Source: Leptasterias polaris
Lineage: Eukaryota; Echinodermata; Asteroidea; Forcipulatida; Asteriidae
Direction: 5' to 3'
NCBI GenBank assembly: GCA_037783415.1
Contig: JAZGTN010000088.1
Coordinates: forward strand, 2,976,001 to 3,040,000
DNA: 64,000 nt
Shown here: positions 1 through 14,000 of the stretch, piece by piece
Numbering within the stretch: position 1 is the stretch's first letter
Layout: each line of letters starts with the position of its first letter
Translations under genes and position numbers: made by a program
Notes under the pieces: generated by a model
Database searches by the model: none
Seen by the model: the letters and a program-made list of their open reading frames with translations, nothing else
What the model was told of the DNA's origin: nothing

Positions 1-90
1 ACATGCTATATTGGGTTAACAAGAAGATGAAAAAACAAAACAACAACAAATGCTCTGAGGCTCCACTCAAAATCAGCTAAACCCTTGAAC

Positions 91-209
91 CTGCAGAGCA
101 CATTGACAAGTCTTTTCAATTCCATCATAATTGATTGCAAACATTCGCTGACACACTCGGACCGCTCTCGTACTTCAGCACTGTCAAATACCATCAAGTG
201 ATGCGACCT
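91..209 (-). other. Orphan exon-like stretch, gene unknown
   Basis: An open stretch of 119 bp on the minus strand is bounded by a good acceptor (TATTTTAG) and a good donor (CTGCAG/GTTCAAGG). In one frame it encodes about 39 residues that look like an amphipathic helix rich in E, R, L and C (for example VRERSECVSECLQSIMMEL). I do not recognise the protein. It lies downstream of TIMELESS on the same strand and could belong to a neighbouring gene running off the left edge. It could also be chance: the length is small and no second exon is visible in the window. Confidence 0.3.
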
Positions 210-1886
210 CTAAAATAGATCAAAAAGATTCATTGATCGATATGATTCGCAGGAATGTTTCAGAATGCAATAACATGTCTCCAAATAACTCTCACTAATA
301 AAAGAAACAGCAAGCATACATGAATGAATTTAGGCACTCTAGCATCATCCAATTGCTAAGCGCAGCCACCACAGCCACCAAAATGACTATTGTTTTACAA
401 ATTGTATTTCAACTGTCACTTGTAATAATAGTCAATATTATTTCTAATACACGTTAGTTAGAAATGCCAGAGCACGCAGCCAACATTGGTAAATGTCAAA
501 GACCTGAATCCTCATATCCTCATGTCCCCAGCTGATTTCGGTTGATACAACCAAAATTAAAGACAACGTGTTTACATGCTGAAAATTGTGCAAGGTTTTT
601 CACTATTTTCTCCTGACTCACACAACAAACGAAGCCCAAATTTTCACAGGTTTGTTATTTCATCTATATGGTTAATCACACCAAACATGAACACTGTCTA
701 TGCCTATTTTGTCAGCTCTACCATTCCTGTATGATACCTTCAAGGAAAACAACCTGTGCCCTTCAATGATGAATGGTTACAAAGGACTCTAGACTCTGTG
801 CTTGGTGTTTTATGAACCTAGCCAATACGGGCCCCTCAGGTAGGCAATAAAACCAAGACCTTACTGCATCCTCAAGAGGATGTCTTAATAACTACACAGC
901 TGAGCTTGCCCTTATGTTCAGAGGCCAGATGAATTCTTGTAATTTACAGGGGGTAACTCAATCTATGATTCTTGCATCGTTCATTAGTTTGAGTATGTGC
1001 ACCCTTCCTTGATACAATTATCTCATCTCATCGGAGAATGAATCCTTGTGACTTCTACGGCAGTGTCCACTAGACCAATTAAGTCGGGGGGTAATGCAAT
1101 ATACTGATGCAGTTCATTCGTTTGAAGATTTGCTCTTCTGATTACAAAGTACTGTAAACTCGGAGCTTCCGAAGTCGTGCGGTCAACAATGCACAAGGCA
1201 TAAAATGCATAATGCTCAGGCAGTTGAAATTGATTGAATGACCCTAAGAATTGTCCACTGAGCTCTCCTCGGACTAGAGGTCAGCTAGATTAATGTAGTT
1301 AGCACTTGGAACTGCAATCTATGTCATTCTCCCATGAGTGACCAATTCAGTTTGTTTAACGTACGCTGTTCATTAATTCTGTATTCATTTGTTTTCATTC
1401 AAAGTAAGAAACAGATTGTTTGGGGGAGAGTTTTTTGCACATATTGAGTATTTGACAAATTCACAAATGTCACACTTTAACAAAAAACAAAAAAAATCAT
1501 TTGTTTGCGATCATAATTGAAAGATAAATGATGGCACTTTCAAATTCAGTGACACTCCAAATCTGTTGACTTGATAATCATACAGGTGACCGTAAATGTA
1601 GTTTTACATGTTTTATGGATCGGGTCCGTGTCGGAGTATTATCATTAACAGTCACAGTTCTGTTATATCAACTGTGGTTTTTGGTAAATGTAAAAAGTGA
1701 CCGGAGAAACCAACATGACTATTGGGTTCGTGATTATAACTGGCTACATGAGGCAATATACTGAGGCAATATCGTTCCAAGGGGTGATTGATCTCATCTC
1801 GCCAGTTTTTTTTCCAGCAGGCCTTGCTTGCTCTTAACCTCTGATATTGGTTAATTTTAAATGTGCTTATATATAGCACAATTTAA
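210..1886. other. Left flank, no gene recognised
   Basis: No convincing exon, tRNA or tandem array is seen here. A stretch near 600-720 resembles the reverse complement of part of the TTAA-type miniature element found at 56024-56359 (phrases such as GTTTGTTATTTCAT and CCAAACATGAACACTGT), so it is probably a decayed copy. The rest is AT-rich sequence that would be the 3' flank of TIMELESS. Confidence 0.5.
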
Positions 1887-2002
1887 TTAGACCTTTGGTC
1901 GATTCACTCTACGCTCAAGCATGGTCGCTCGGGAGAGAGGCACCAAGTCAACTGGTCCCCTCTCATTCTTCTTTGATCTTGTGACATGTCCAACTGTATG
2001 CA
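1887..2002 (-). CDS. TIMELESS: Candidate last exon of TIMELESS
   Basis: After exon 28 (phase 1) a terminal exon is needed. Here an acceptor with a fair pyrimidine tract (TTTTTACACTGTCAACCTGTAG) is followed by 116 bp that are open in the required phase and end in TAA at 1889-1887. The encoded tail contains TRSKKNERG and is basic, whereas human TIMELESS ends in a basic-then-acidic tail, so protein similarity gives little support. An ATTAAA lies across the stop codon. The alternative is that transcripts read through the exon 28 donor and stop at 2308. This is my best guess only. Confidence 0.3.
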
Positions 2003-5000
2003 CTACAGGTTGACAGTGTAAAAACATTACTCAGTACAAATGGAATTGCGTCAAAATACTTGCATTTTGACACATGCGTTTAAGCATCCTATAAAACCCT
2101 CCACAAGCGCTCAAACATTTTTACACAAGCTTGCTCAAATATTGGTCACTTTTGGGAGCCATTCCTTAGTGATGAGAGGAATCAATTTAGCCAGCAGCCA
2201 ATGGTAGAGAGGCTGTGACCGATGTATTGTTTGGCTCCCTGTATACACAGTGAAAATTACACTTCTAACTCTCATTGTATACAGAGAGACCTGACTATTC
2301 ATAAATGTCATAGCCCAGTCATGGACAAAGTATGTTTGATGTCATAAATACACTCAATCTCACCTTGCGACTGACTCAGAGTCTCTCCAGCTCTTGACTC
2401 CTGTGTATCACCTTCTTGATCACTGTCATCGTCACTCGATAGTAACAAACGGCTTCTCTTAGCAGATGGCTGATTGGTTGATGACGGTAGGGTGTCACTG
2501 GTACCCAGATCAATTGTAAGCCCTGGTTCGGCATCACTGTGAAGATATCGTAAATGCACAAATTGTTAATGTACATACATTTTTCAAACATGACCGCAAT
2601 TATGAAAAGTTAATAAGATTTGGCAAACTGTCTACAAATAAGTCCATTTGTATTGATATAAACTTGTCAAAATATCAAATATGAAATAGGTAACACCCAG
2701 CAGTAAAACAGCAGGATGTTATTTGTGCTTAACTCTGCATTCTCAGTACTTTCCCCCTAGTCCTCTGAACAAATTTCATAGGCACATTACTCAGGTGTGA
2801 TTCAAACCCACGACCTTTGCCATTCCTTAGCAGATGTCTACCACTAGACCATCGCACTTGCCCAGGAGCTAGAGGCAGTTTCAATCCTATATTTTGGCAG
2901 CGGGTACCACAATTATTTTAATAGATGTTACATTTGCAAAATTGTAAACTTTTTACATATGCTTCGAACTGCATCTAGCTACTGGGCAAGCCCAGTGGTC
3001 TAATGGTAAGACATCTGCTCTAAAATGGCAAAGGTTGTGGCCTTTTTTGTGGGTACGAATCCCACCAGAACAATATGGATTTTTTAAATAGCATGATGGA
3101 TAAACTGAATCCTTAATTTGTAAGCCCCCAGTCTTCAGTAAATCCCTCTGCTTTTAATACAATGTTGAGGCTTTTTTTTTTTTTTTTTTTTTTTTTTGGG
3201 GGGGGGGTTTGTTTTGGGGTAGACATCAATGTGTATAAGATTAGCGATCAAAGTACAGTTGAACTTGAACAGGATCCACATCTTAACAAACCATCTGGAG
3301 GGCAAAACATTAATGGGAACTGTATTCCTCCATGACACAAGCACTAAAACTGGCCAGGCCAGGATTTAACCTCATTTTGTAAATGTGATCTTATCACATC
3401 GTCTGTATTAACTCAACCAAGACAACACTTCCCCAAAAGTCAACCAAGTGTGGATGCTCACCTCTAAAAAAAAAACACAAAAATTATACTGTACAACAAA
3501 AGTTATGAGAATTTCTGTGAAAAAGATATTTTGATTTGGATGACAATGTGACCCAGATGGTGCAATTATCCTTCGGGATATAGCAATTAATGAGAGACAT
3601 CAGGAACCAGACAGACTTGAAAGCAATGTCAATCATCAGTTGATGATTAAGCTGACCAACCTGTCATCATCAGAGGAGTCACTCTGCAAGGCTCGCTTGA
3701 CACGACCTCTCTTGTGAGCCGAAGACGTCGGGGATATCCTTTGGCTGGTCCCTATCTCATCATCACTGTCCCTCTTATTGTCTTCATCCATCACCCTGGT
3801 CACCACCTCCGTGATGGGCACCTCTTCTCGACGGTCTCTTCGCTTCTTGCCTCCTTTTTTCTCTTGCCTCCTTGCACGGGCCATCTCTTTCAGATTCTTG
3901 TACCTCGGGTTCGATTTCTTTTTTCTTTCGGCTGATGACAGAGCTACGCCCTCCTGGGGCTCAATAGAGTCTGCCATCTGCCGAAGCTGGTCAGGGCTGA
4001 GGCTGCCTGGGATACGCCAGAAAGTTTCCTTCAAGAAGAAAAACCATCTTGATTAGATCTTCTCACTTGGTTGACTACAAGATCTTAATCAAACTACTTA
4101 CTCATTATTTGTTATGCTGGGTGACTGACAATTTCGGATAATAAATGCTGGTGCTATCTCATCCAGTGACACTGTACCTTTTAGCTTGTTGCAATTTGAA
4201 AGTTGTATTTGTGACAATACAATTCCAATAATGGTAACTGTGCTGGACTTTTTCCACTGGTGTTATTTTAATCGGGAAGTAGTGGGAAAATAGTACAACC
4301 AAAAAGAAATTATATTTGTTGACCAAGTGGGTTGGTGGTGAATGGGGGTTTTCGAGATGATGGATATTTTTACAGATACTTTTGGTAGCATAGTTTTAAG
4401 TTGAAGTACTATAGATAGGTTGCAGTATGACGTAAATCGGCCATCTTTACGGGCAATTTGGAACACACAGTCATGCGTTACGCGTGAGAACGGCGTGCAG
4501 CACACGCACATTTCACAAAACTCATTGCATGATTGGTTAGTGAATGACGCGGCTGCGTTAATAATTTGAGCGCCTGCAAGCCAAAATGCGATTTGCCCGT
4601 AAAGATGGCGTCTACTGGGAACTATCTATTGACCTGAAATCCTCCAATTGGTAGGCATGGTATTTGGCCCGTAGAAAAAAATAGTAACATCTGTATAGAG
4701 TACAAGGACTGACCTATAAGTACACATGGTATAGGTTTTGATAGGCTTTTCAGCCTATTTATTAACAAGTTCCCTGATTTTTTTCCGAGGGCAAACAAAT
4801 ATCGGAAATCACATTATAGTAGGAAGGGTATCGTGCATGAATATGTTTCTTAGTGGAGCTTTACCTCATGGCTGCTGGGTGCAGAAATACCAACTGTCTT
4901 GAGGAATTGCTGGAATACTTTATTGTCCATGGCGTCTTCATTCTCTTCTGACAGAGGAACAATTGGAATGGCCTGCTCATCTCCTGATGAAAGAAGTACC

Positions 5001-8000
5001 GTATATGTATTCGTTAGTATTCCCAATTTTGGCAATTTTCATGTCTTGTTAAACTTATTGAAAGTAAGGCCCTACATACAGTACTCAGGCAGCTCTCCTA
5101 AATAGTGAAATGTCATTATAATGGAAGACAACCGAAACATCACATATTGATGTGATTTCTACAATATTCTTTATATACACAAAAATTATACTGTACAACA
5201 AAAGTTATGAGAATTTCTGAGAAAAAGACATTTTGATTTGGATGACAATGTGACCCAGATGGTGTTTTTACAACTTAAATAGGCTGGTCCCTCTGGTGCA
5301 ATTATCCTTCTGGATATAGCAATTAATGAGAGACATCAGGAAACAGATGTTGGAAAATATATCAACTTGTATTTTAAAGCTCTTTTTCTCGTCTGCTTGA
5401 TTAGCAAATAAACAAATTTTGAGTTTTGGGAAGGAAGTGCTTGGTTTTTGCATTGGAGCATCACAAATAAAACATTAGCAGAATACAAAGTAGTTGAAAG
5501 TTCAGGGAAGCAAACCACTAGACCCTTATTATCATGTCTCCACTCTTTTTGTCATGTCCTGGGTATACCACATTCATACAGTTCTGTTCATGTGTAATGT
5601 AACATGGGCCCTTTTCGAAACAACAGCTTGGGCTTGGCCTCTGTCCACCTGTTTGAAGGCCCATTTAAAGGAAAGCGCAGGTTTTTCTAAGTAACTGGCA
5701 GAGCTTAAGCCCAAGCCCAAGACCAAGCAGTGGTTTCGAAAAGGGCCAAGGAGTCTGAAAATTATTTCTTCTAGCCTAGGTTTGGTAACCTGGATTTAAC
5801 TGGAGGAAAACAAGATGGCTACAACATAGTAACTATCTATAAACAGGATCTGTTTCTTAGGAAAAGCAACATGCCTTTTTTACATGTTACTTGTAGAGAT
5901 TGAATTGCATGAAGTTAAAAGGAACTCAGCAAATAAAACAAAAGAGTTACCATCTTTTTCTCTGTCAGCAGCTGTGCTCCTAAGGCCATTCCGAATCCAG
6001 CGAATCTGTTCAGTGAATCCTGACATACAAGAAAACAAATAAGAATAATAATAATAAGTCAACAGAAGTCACACTAAGATAGAGCTCGCCTCCCACCACT
6101 GTGGCCTTGGTTCAACTCCTGGCCGGGGCCATAAGTGAGTAGAGTTATGTGTGGGTTCTTTTTTTGTGCCTAGAGGTTTTTTCTCTATGCCCTCCTATTT
6201 CCTTCCTACTGGAAAAACCAAACACTTTCTATCCCTGGCTGTGCTAATTGGCCATTTTATGGGTTGATGTGGCTGGCTGCCAAAGGCGTCCTTACATGCA
6301 TGCGGCTCCACCATGCTGTAGCCATGTCCTTTGCAATTTAGCTTCTCAGCTGCAAGAAAGGACGATTAATTTGCCTCCTAAATTAATATTCTTAGGGATA
6401 AAATGTGCTGTACAAACACAAACAATGTGCTTAGCAAAAACCAGCTATCCCGCTTAGAAACATGAGATATGTATTGCTTGTGACTGGTTTTCTGCAATAT
6501 TTTTGAGATAAATTAACTAAGCATTATGTGTTGTTTAACGGCTTACTAAATTTTGCTTACTATTCAGTTTCATTATTTGAATTAGAATGCTCACTTTGCT
6601 TCTCTGGAAATTTAACTTGCCTTTTTCCTGGACTTTTCTAAGGATGTTTCCGAGGGGTAGTTCCCTGTCTCTGTCCTCTTCTTCCTCATCCTTGTTCTCC
6701 CCATCACTTGAGGAGCCAGACTCACTCTCTGTCTCACTGTTATACGCTGATGCTTCAGGAGCGTCTGGCTTAGAGTGTTGAACAAGGAATCCTGAGGGTG
6801 ACAAAATAAACAAGGGTGGTATCCTGCATTAAAGGTCAAGCTCCCATCTATCTGCAAGAACTTGTCGTTCCATATAGATAGGTTGCAGTATGATGTAAGT
6901 CGGCCATCTTTACAGGCAATTTGGAACACACATTCATGCGTTACGCGTGAGAACGGCGTGCAGCACGCGCACATTTCACCAAACTCATTGCGTGATTGGT
7001 TAGTGAACAACGCGGCTGCGTTAATAATTAGAGCGCTTGACGCGCCTGCAAGCCAAAATGCTATTTGCCCGTAAAGATGGCGTCTACTGGGAACTATCTA
7101 TACACCAACTCGTCAACTTAGGTCAGCTACCCACAACCTCGTCGTCCAACCCAAGGTTCTCTCACGGTCATATGGTGAGCGCAGCTTCTCCTTCATCGGT
7201 CCTTCTCTCCCAAACCAGATTAAAAGCTCTCCTTCTGTTGGCTCTTTCAAACTAAACCTTAAAACGTTTCTCTTCCAAGAACACTATCAGTCATAGCTCA
7301 AACATAGACTCTATCTACAACTTTCTTCTTAAAGTGCTTAGAGGCTGGCCTGCAGTAGGCGCTATACAAATACGTTATATTATTATTATTATTATCCATT
7401 TTGCAAACTTTAACCCTGGCCGATAAAATTATACCATGACAATATGTGGCAGAGGGTGTCCCCCCAAATGTTCCCACATTTTAACGCACTCCTTTCTTCT
7501 GGTACAGAACTTCACCCCTAAAATCTTGTAAAGAATTCTTGAGATTCCCAAAACACAATACAAGAAACTTTCCTTAAAGACCACTCACTCAAACAAATTT
7601 GCGTTTTTTTTTCAAAATCTCTCAAAAGTTATTTACCTTCAAAGTCTGCCTCCTCATCCATGTCATCAATAAAGTTCCTCTGCAAAGAAACAAACACACC
7701 TTCTTTAGAAATGCTGTCGTATTGGAGCAATTAAACAGTTTTGTATTAAACAACTTCTTGCAATGATTATTAGTTGGGACCCTCGTCACACTCCCTTCTC
7801 AAAGTTGTTATGATTCAACAAGGCTTGGTTACAGCTAAGCCAAATCTTGAGCTAGTATTGGCTGGAGCTGCTTAAACACAAATAGTAGCTCAGCACAATA
7901 ACAGTAGCTTAATATCAAAATAAGGTTACCAGCCAAAATGCCACTTCACATGTGACATTTGTGACTGGTATCCTGCCCATTTTTGCTTAACAGAAAATTC

Positions 8001-11000
8001 TTGAGCAATACTTTGTGCTTACGCAGCTCTATGAAATTGAGGCCTGTACTGAGCACATATCCTTAATTTGGCTCAAGTACACACATGCCTTCATCGGTCC
8101 AAAAGAGCATTACGTTTGGTCTTTATAGATAAAAACCTATTTTTGCTTTTAACGTACATTATCGCCCTGTCGGCCATCTTCCTCCTCCTCCTCCTCCTCA
8201 TCATCATCGCTGTTACCATGGCGACCTCTCCTCCTCCTAGCCCCTCCCTTGCCTCGCTTCTTGTACAGCTCCTTGCGATCTTGTACCAATCCAAGACCCA
8301 TGAGTTTCTCAATCACTTTGGCCTTGGATCTCTTCTCTGTCATCCCATTTAAGATGTTGCCAAGGACATCTACGTCAGAGAGAAAGATAGTTCAGATTCA
8401 CAATGATATACAAGTCGTCACAAAACTTCCACAATTTTCTCGATGATTCAAGAACTCATTATAAAGATAAGCAACCATACCACTTGAGATATAAATATAT
8501 TTGTTGTAATAGTGTCCTTCAGAGATGAGATTTGACGTATGTGGACATTTCTGATAAATTGCTTCGAGGCCTGGGTTCCCCTTTCTCTTTGGTCCGGAGC
8601 ATCTCAGATCTTTAAAAACTCTGTGTTTACAAATCAGGAGGTTTACATCAGCAGAAACACAAAACTACAACACAGATTATTTCTTTCTCCCCTTGGTGAC
8701 TGCTTTAACTTCTTTCAAAAACATTTGATGTCTCCAGGAAATTTTGAGAAAATCCTGAAACCAGGAAAAATCCTGAGAAGTCACATGCCTGGTCCTTACC
8801 ATCTGAATCTCTGTGCTGATCGTATAGGTTACGAAGTTCAAGCTCATGTTCTTCTCGCCAAATTGTCAGTCGCTTGGATCTGTTAACAAAAAAATATAGA
8901 AATCCCTCTTACGGTTGTGTTTTATCTGTGACTTTGGGACTAATTTAAAACCCCAAATATCTTCAGAAAATAGAGACAAGTTTCATTTATCTGTTCTGTT
9001 ATTAGTTCAACCACAATGGCATTTATGGCGTGTCGTGGCCGAGCCGTCAAGCGCACTGGACTCAAGCTCTGGTGGTTCTGATCAGCATAGTGTGGGCTCG
9101 AGACCGAGTCTTGAAACATGTGTCCTTAAGCAAGACACTTAACCATTAGTGCTTCGTCCTCTGGATGAGGCGAAAACAAAGGTCCCATGTGTTGTGTAAT
9201 ACCCTGGTGTTTCTGGCAGTGGCTGCTGAATGCTCCACAGCACCTTGTAAACCCAAGTTTTAAAAATATAAAAAAATCGGTCTCAAAATTCAAAGATTTC
9301 AAAAACCTGTCTTAAAAATGTTTCTTTGTTGAAGCACCTTGAGTACCTTATATTGATAGATATGTCATACATGTGCTATATAAGACTATGGTACTATATT
9401 ACTATTGTATTATAAGGATTTCCATTTGGGTTGAGCAGGGGTTGAATATTTTTTTAGCAGGGTCAACAATAAAAATTAAAAAAATTAAAAAACGCAACAC
9501 TTTAATTCAGACTTTTTTAACATTGCACTCCTGAAAAAGAATCATAGATATTGTCAGGTGGTTGTCCCCTACCCCAACAAGACTCCCCACAAATAGGCCT
9601 GTTTTACTCTACCATTTTATCCCCCTATGATTGGCTGTCTCTGGCCCCTTTTGTGACCTTACCCTTTTTTCCGTTTGAGGTCAGCGGCGCTGTCGATGAT
9701 CCCTTGCCTTTGTAGCTGAGTAATGATCTGTCGTCTTGTTCTATTGTCATCGATAATATGCTCCATGATGTGGTCCACGACATCTTTGTCTGAAAATAAT
9801 AAAGATGACAGCGTCCAGTAAAAACACAAATGGAGTTTGTTCATGGCATCAATTGGCTTCGAAATATTCTGCTGTAATGTTTTATCATACTTGGCAGTTA
9901 TCATTAGCCTTGAATGTAGTCTTGAATGCCTATAAATGAAATCGAATGACTAACACAAACCTGAATAAGAAAAACGAAATCATTGTGCAAAAAGAAATGT
10001 GAATACAGTAGTAGCTAAAAAGAAACCCTAGTTTTATTAATATTGCTTTTTAATGAAACTTATTGAATTTTTGCTGAAATTTAGCGGGAAAACCTATATT
10101 AATACTAACAACCAGTTTAAAAATCCTTATAGATAAAAAGATGGTTACTCTAACCTCCTTCCTCTTCTTTGTATTCTTCATAAAGCTGAGCAAGCTCATG
10201 CTGCTCCTCCTCTCTCCATTCGACGGAATTCTTACTCCTTCAAAGAAGAAAAGTCCAAATCAATAATCCAAAAGTTGTCGTCTTAGACAGGTTTTTAGTC
10301 AATGTAAAAATGTCAAAGCAAAGCCCATCTTGTATGTCAAAATGGAGACATAATGCAAACCTATGTAGCAAATGATATAACTGGGACAAATCTATTATGA
10401 CGACTTCACTTCAACCTTGTTATTGCAGCGTCGGGGTACGATGCAGGCTTTTAGGGTTAATATGGATTTGGCTTTGATGCATGTCAAATATTCAAACATT
10501 TCTTTGCACTTGAGTGATTTGTCTTTCAATAATTCATGAAGTTTGTTGACCACCTGCATGACCCAGATAGTTTTTGGCATATTGCATAGATGACAATGTG
10601 AGCATAACAGTCTAAAGGTCAAGCGACTTCGTTGGTAATCAGGGTTAAATTTCAAATAGAAGTTTCAAAGTTAAGCCGATTTCAATTTTTAAAAATACAT
10701 TTAGCAAGAACTTGGAATTTTTAAAATCCCATGTTATTTTTGGCTGACCAGCAATGTACTAAGCGAACTTTTTCTGTCCCCTTCTTCTCCCATTCAAGTC
10801 AATGTAAACTAAACAATGTTTGGCCACTGTTTTTGTTTAATAAGCATTAATTAGTGCATCCTACTCAAATCCTGGTGGTTAAGTCATCGTGGTGTAACAT
10901 TTGTGTCCTGAAGCAAGATGCTTTACTATAATTGCTTCTCTTTACACTGGGGTATAAATGAGGTTGATTATTGTGTTTGAAAAAAACCTTCAGAGCACCC

Positions 11001-14000
11001 TGGCAACCCAGGGCTGTATACTCCCCAGGGAGCTGAGAAAAATTACAGATTGGCCTAATGACCAGGGCACAAATGTAAAGCACATTGAAACGTTATTGTA
11101 AAATGTGCTATAAGAACTAGTTACTAATATTATTGATATTTCTTATGAGGAACCAGAATCTGGAGTCAATTTTACATGATCACCTACTTTTTTTCCAATA
11201 CTGCTCCATATCCTTCAGTCAGCTCATAAATGTCCCTAGTATCTTTCCAGAACAAAAGCTCCATAAACATCTTCTTGTTGGAGGCGGCCATCTCAAAAAA
11301 CTTCCCCAAAGCAAACTTGGAAAACTTCACTGTTTCCTGTAACAAAATCAATACATACACAAATGCTTCCCTTTTTAAACAGAGGATGACACTGTATATT
11401 TAGTTACACCACTCATGCCATCATGAATATGCAGGTATAAAAGGTCAAATGTTAAAGGTCAAAAGGAAAGTCAAACTAGCCAACATCATATCTGATAGTT
11501 TAAAAATGTCTTTGTGATTGTTATGCATTAAATATGGCAATTGCAGCACGAGGAAGTTTTTTCCAAATTCCTTGCATGATTGGTTGCAAGATGGCGTCCG
11601 TCTGGAGCTATCTACAGTATTTATCATGTTGCCACAATGATTTCTTGTGCCCTGTCTGCAAACACCACCATGAATACCGATTCTTGTTATAACCAAAAGG
11701 GGCCAGTACAACATGCCTTGCCATCATTATCTCATCCCTTCACTGTGTGTTCCAAATGCCAAGATTGTAAAATATTCATAAAGTTTTCTCCCAGTTCTGC
11801 TTCACTTTGGAACTCCAAACCTTGTATATTGTTTTCCACCATCTTGCAAGCTAATCCAGTTTAAGAGGATTGAATGTGAACAGATACCTTCCCTCTTTGA
11901 ATTGTCTTTATTTTTCATGTAGCCTTCATTTTAAGTGGCTCTTTGATCTTGAGTTGGGCAATTTTTCATTAAAACTATTTTTTTAAATGAGGCATCTCAC
12001 CCCACTGATTCGGAGACACTCTTACCGTCATGCTAGTGGTAGCTGAGATTGGGTCATTCAGAACCTTCTGGAAAACTCTGAAGAGAGAGATCTGGAAGAG
12101 GAGAGGGACCTTCTCACAGTCCCAGGCGATACGGTGGAGCATCTTGACGATGCAGTGGCTGGTGAAGGTGGAGTTGTTGCGGTAGTCGCTCATGAGTTTG
12201 ACATAGCAGCGGATGATGTCAGGATGGCTGAATCTAGTGATAAATCAAATTTTAAAAGCCAAAACTTGACAAGGGTGAAATTTTTTCAATTCCAGGGCGT
12301 TGTGTAAACAACAAACACTGGTTTCAGAACCAACAAATCCAATGGTAATACAGGGCTTGAATTTAGGGGGGGGGAATCCACAAGACCACAGGGCTTGTAT
12401 CTAAGTATTTGTACTGACCAGAATTTGTTTTTAAAAGACCAGAATCAAAAGGAGAACAGTTTCTTTTTTTAACAAGAATCAAAATGAGAAAAAGGCTTTT
12501 TTTTTTACAAGCACCAAGAGAAGATTATTCACATTGTCTTATGGATGAGTAAACTTCCATACTCAACATTATTGAAAGATATTTATCAGACTCAAAGTCA
12601 ACATTTGAAATTTTTTTAAAGTTATCTTAAAGATATTGCACTGTGAGGTATAACAATTCAAATGAAAAAACAAACACCAAAAGACAGCCAGACTTTTCCG
12701 TTCGTAAGTTTACTGGCCTGACGCTAAAATCACTGGCCTTGGGCCTAGGTCCAGTGTCAATTTCGCGGCCTGGGTGATGTTTTATGGGCACTTTGTCCAT
12801 TCAACATTACCACTGTTGTACTAAAATCAAAATGCCAAACTGCACAAGCGCCAAGTGTCTTTTTTCATAATGTTTAATTACCTTTTACAGCGGTGTCTAG
12901 TGTTAATTATTGGCCGATCCAGTTTTAGGGTCAATATTATGATTCTCTTATGATTATTTCATCCTTTTGTTTAATGATGTTTTAATTTGTACAGCACCTT
13001 CAGATCCAGTCTTAAGGCACTTTTGAAGCATAATTATGTCACAATTATTATTCAAAAACATATACAAAAACTATTAAGTCTTTGTAATTTTAGCCCAGTA
13101 TTCAGTTCACTTTACGAAAATAAAATCTACATAGCCTTTTGATTTTGTACGAGTTGCTTCCTTGAAGTTGGCTGTAAATTTTTCTTCATCAAAAAATCAA
13201 AGAACCAAGTACTTTATAAAGAGCAACAAAAAATCTCTGTGGCTCAACAGTGAAAAGGTACATCCAACAGTCCTTTGTGGTTTTCGGTCCCGTTTGACCT
13301 TGTAGTCACACTTACTTGTTGACAAACACAGCAAAGTTGAACTCCTCTTCCGTCCTCTGACTCCGCTCTTCCTCCACCAACTCATCCTCCTCATCTAGAA
13401 AAGAAAACAACCCATGGACATTGCAATAAAAAAAAAAAACACACAAATTACTCAACTACATAATATATAGGGTTCTTCCCCCAACAATTCAAAACTGTGG
13501 GGCATTCTGGACCAAAATTTTGGAAGTTTGGCCTAAGCACGCTGAATTAAAACGAGGTCATCAGAATGTTTTCTACTGGGTGTTTATCTTGGTTTTGAAA
13601 ACCCTGCTGTGCAATCTGGACCATTCTAAATGGTTTTATCTCGATGACTGTTGTGAGTTTGATCTAAAGTCAATGTTTTAGTGTATCGGCCGCAATTCGC
13701 GCGTATCAGCACACAATTTGCATGTGTCAGCCCGTTGTGTATGGGGAGAACCCTGATATACAGAATTCAGAATGCCACAGGTTGGATAGGTGTCAAGCCA
13801 CTGATCAAGATTGCAGTTCTTGTCGCTTTGAGCGCAAAACTTTTACCATGGTTGCTTCTCTTCATCCTGGAGTATATTGGCATTTGATAAGATTGACACT
13901 TGGTTTTATGCTTAAAATGTCTTCTTTCAATTTATTTTCACTAAATAAAGAAACAATCGGATCAAACCTTCCATTTCCTCTTCATTTCCTTCATCTTGTT

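Noticed and set aside
2376..2591. Alternative minus-strand frame over TIMELESS exon 28
   Set aside because: It is a shadow frame; the frame chosen joins exon 27 in phase and gives the acidic serine-rich tail typical of the family.
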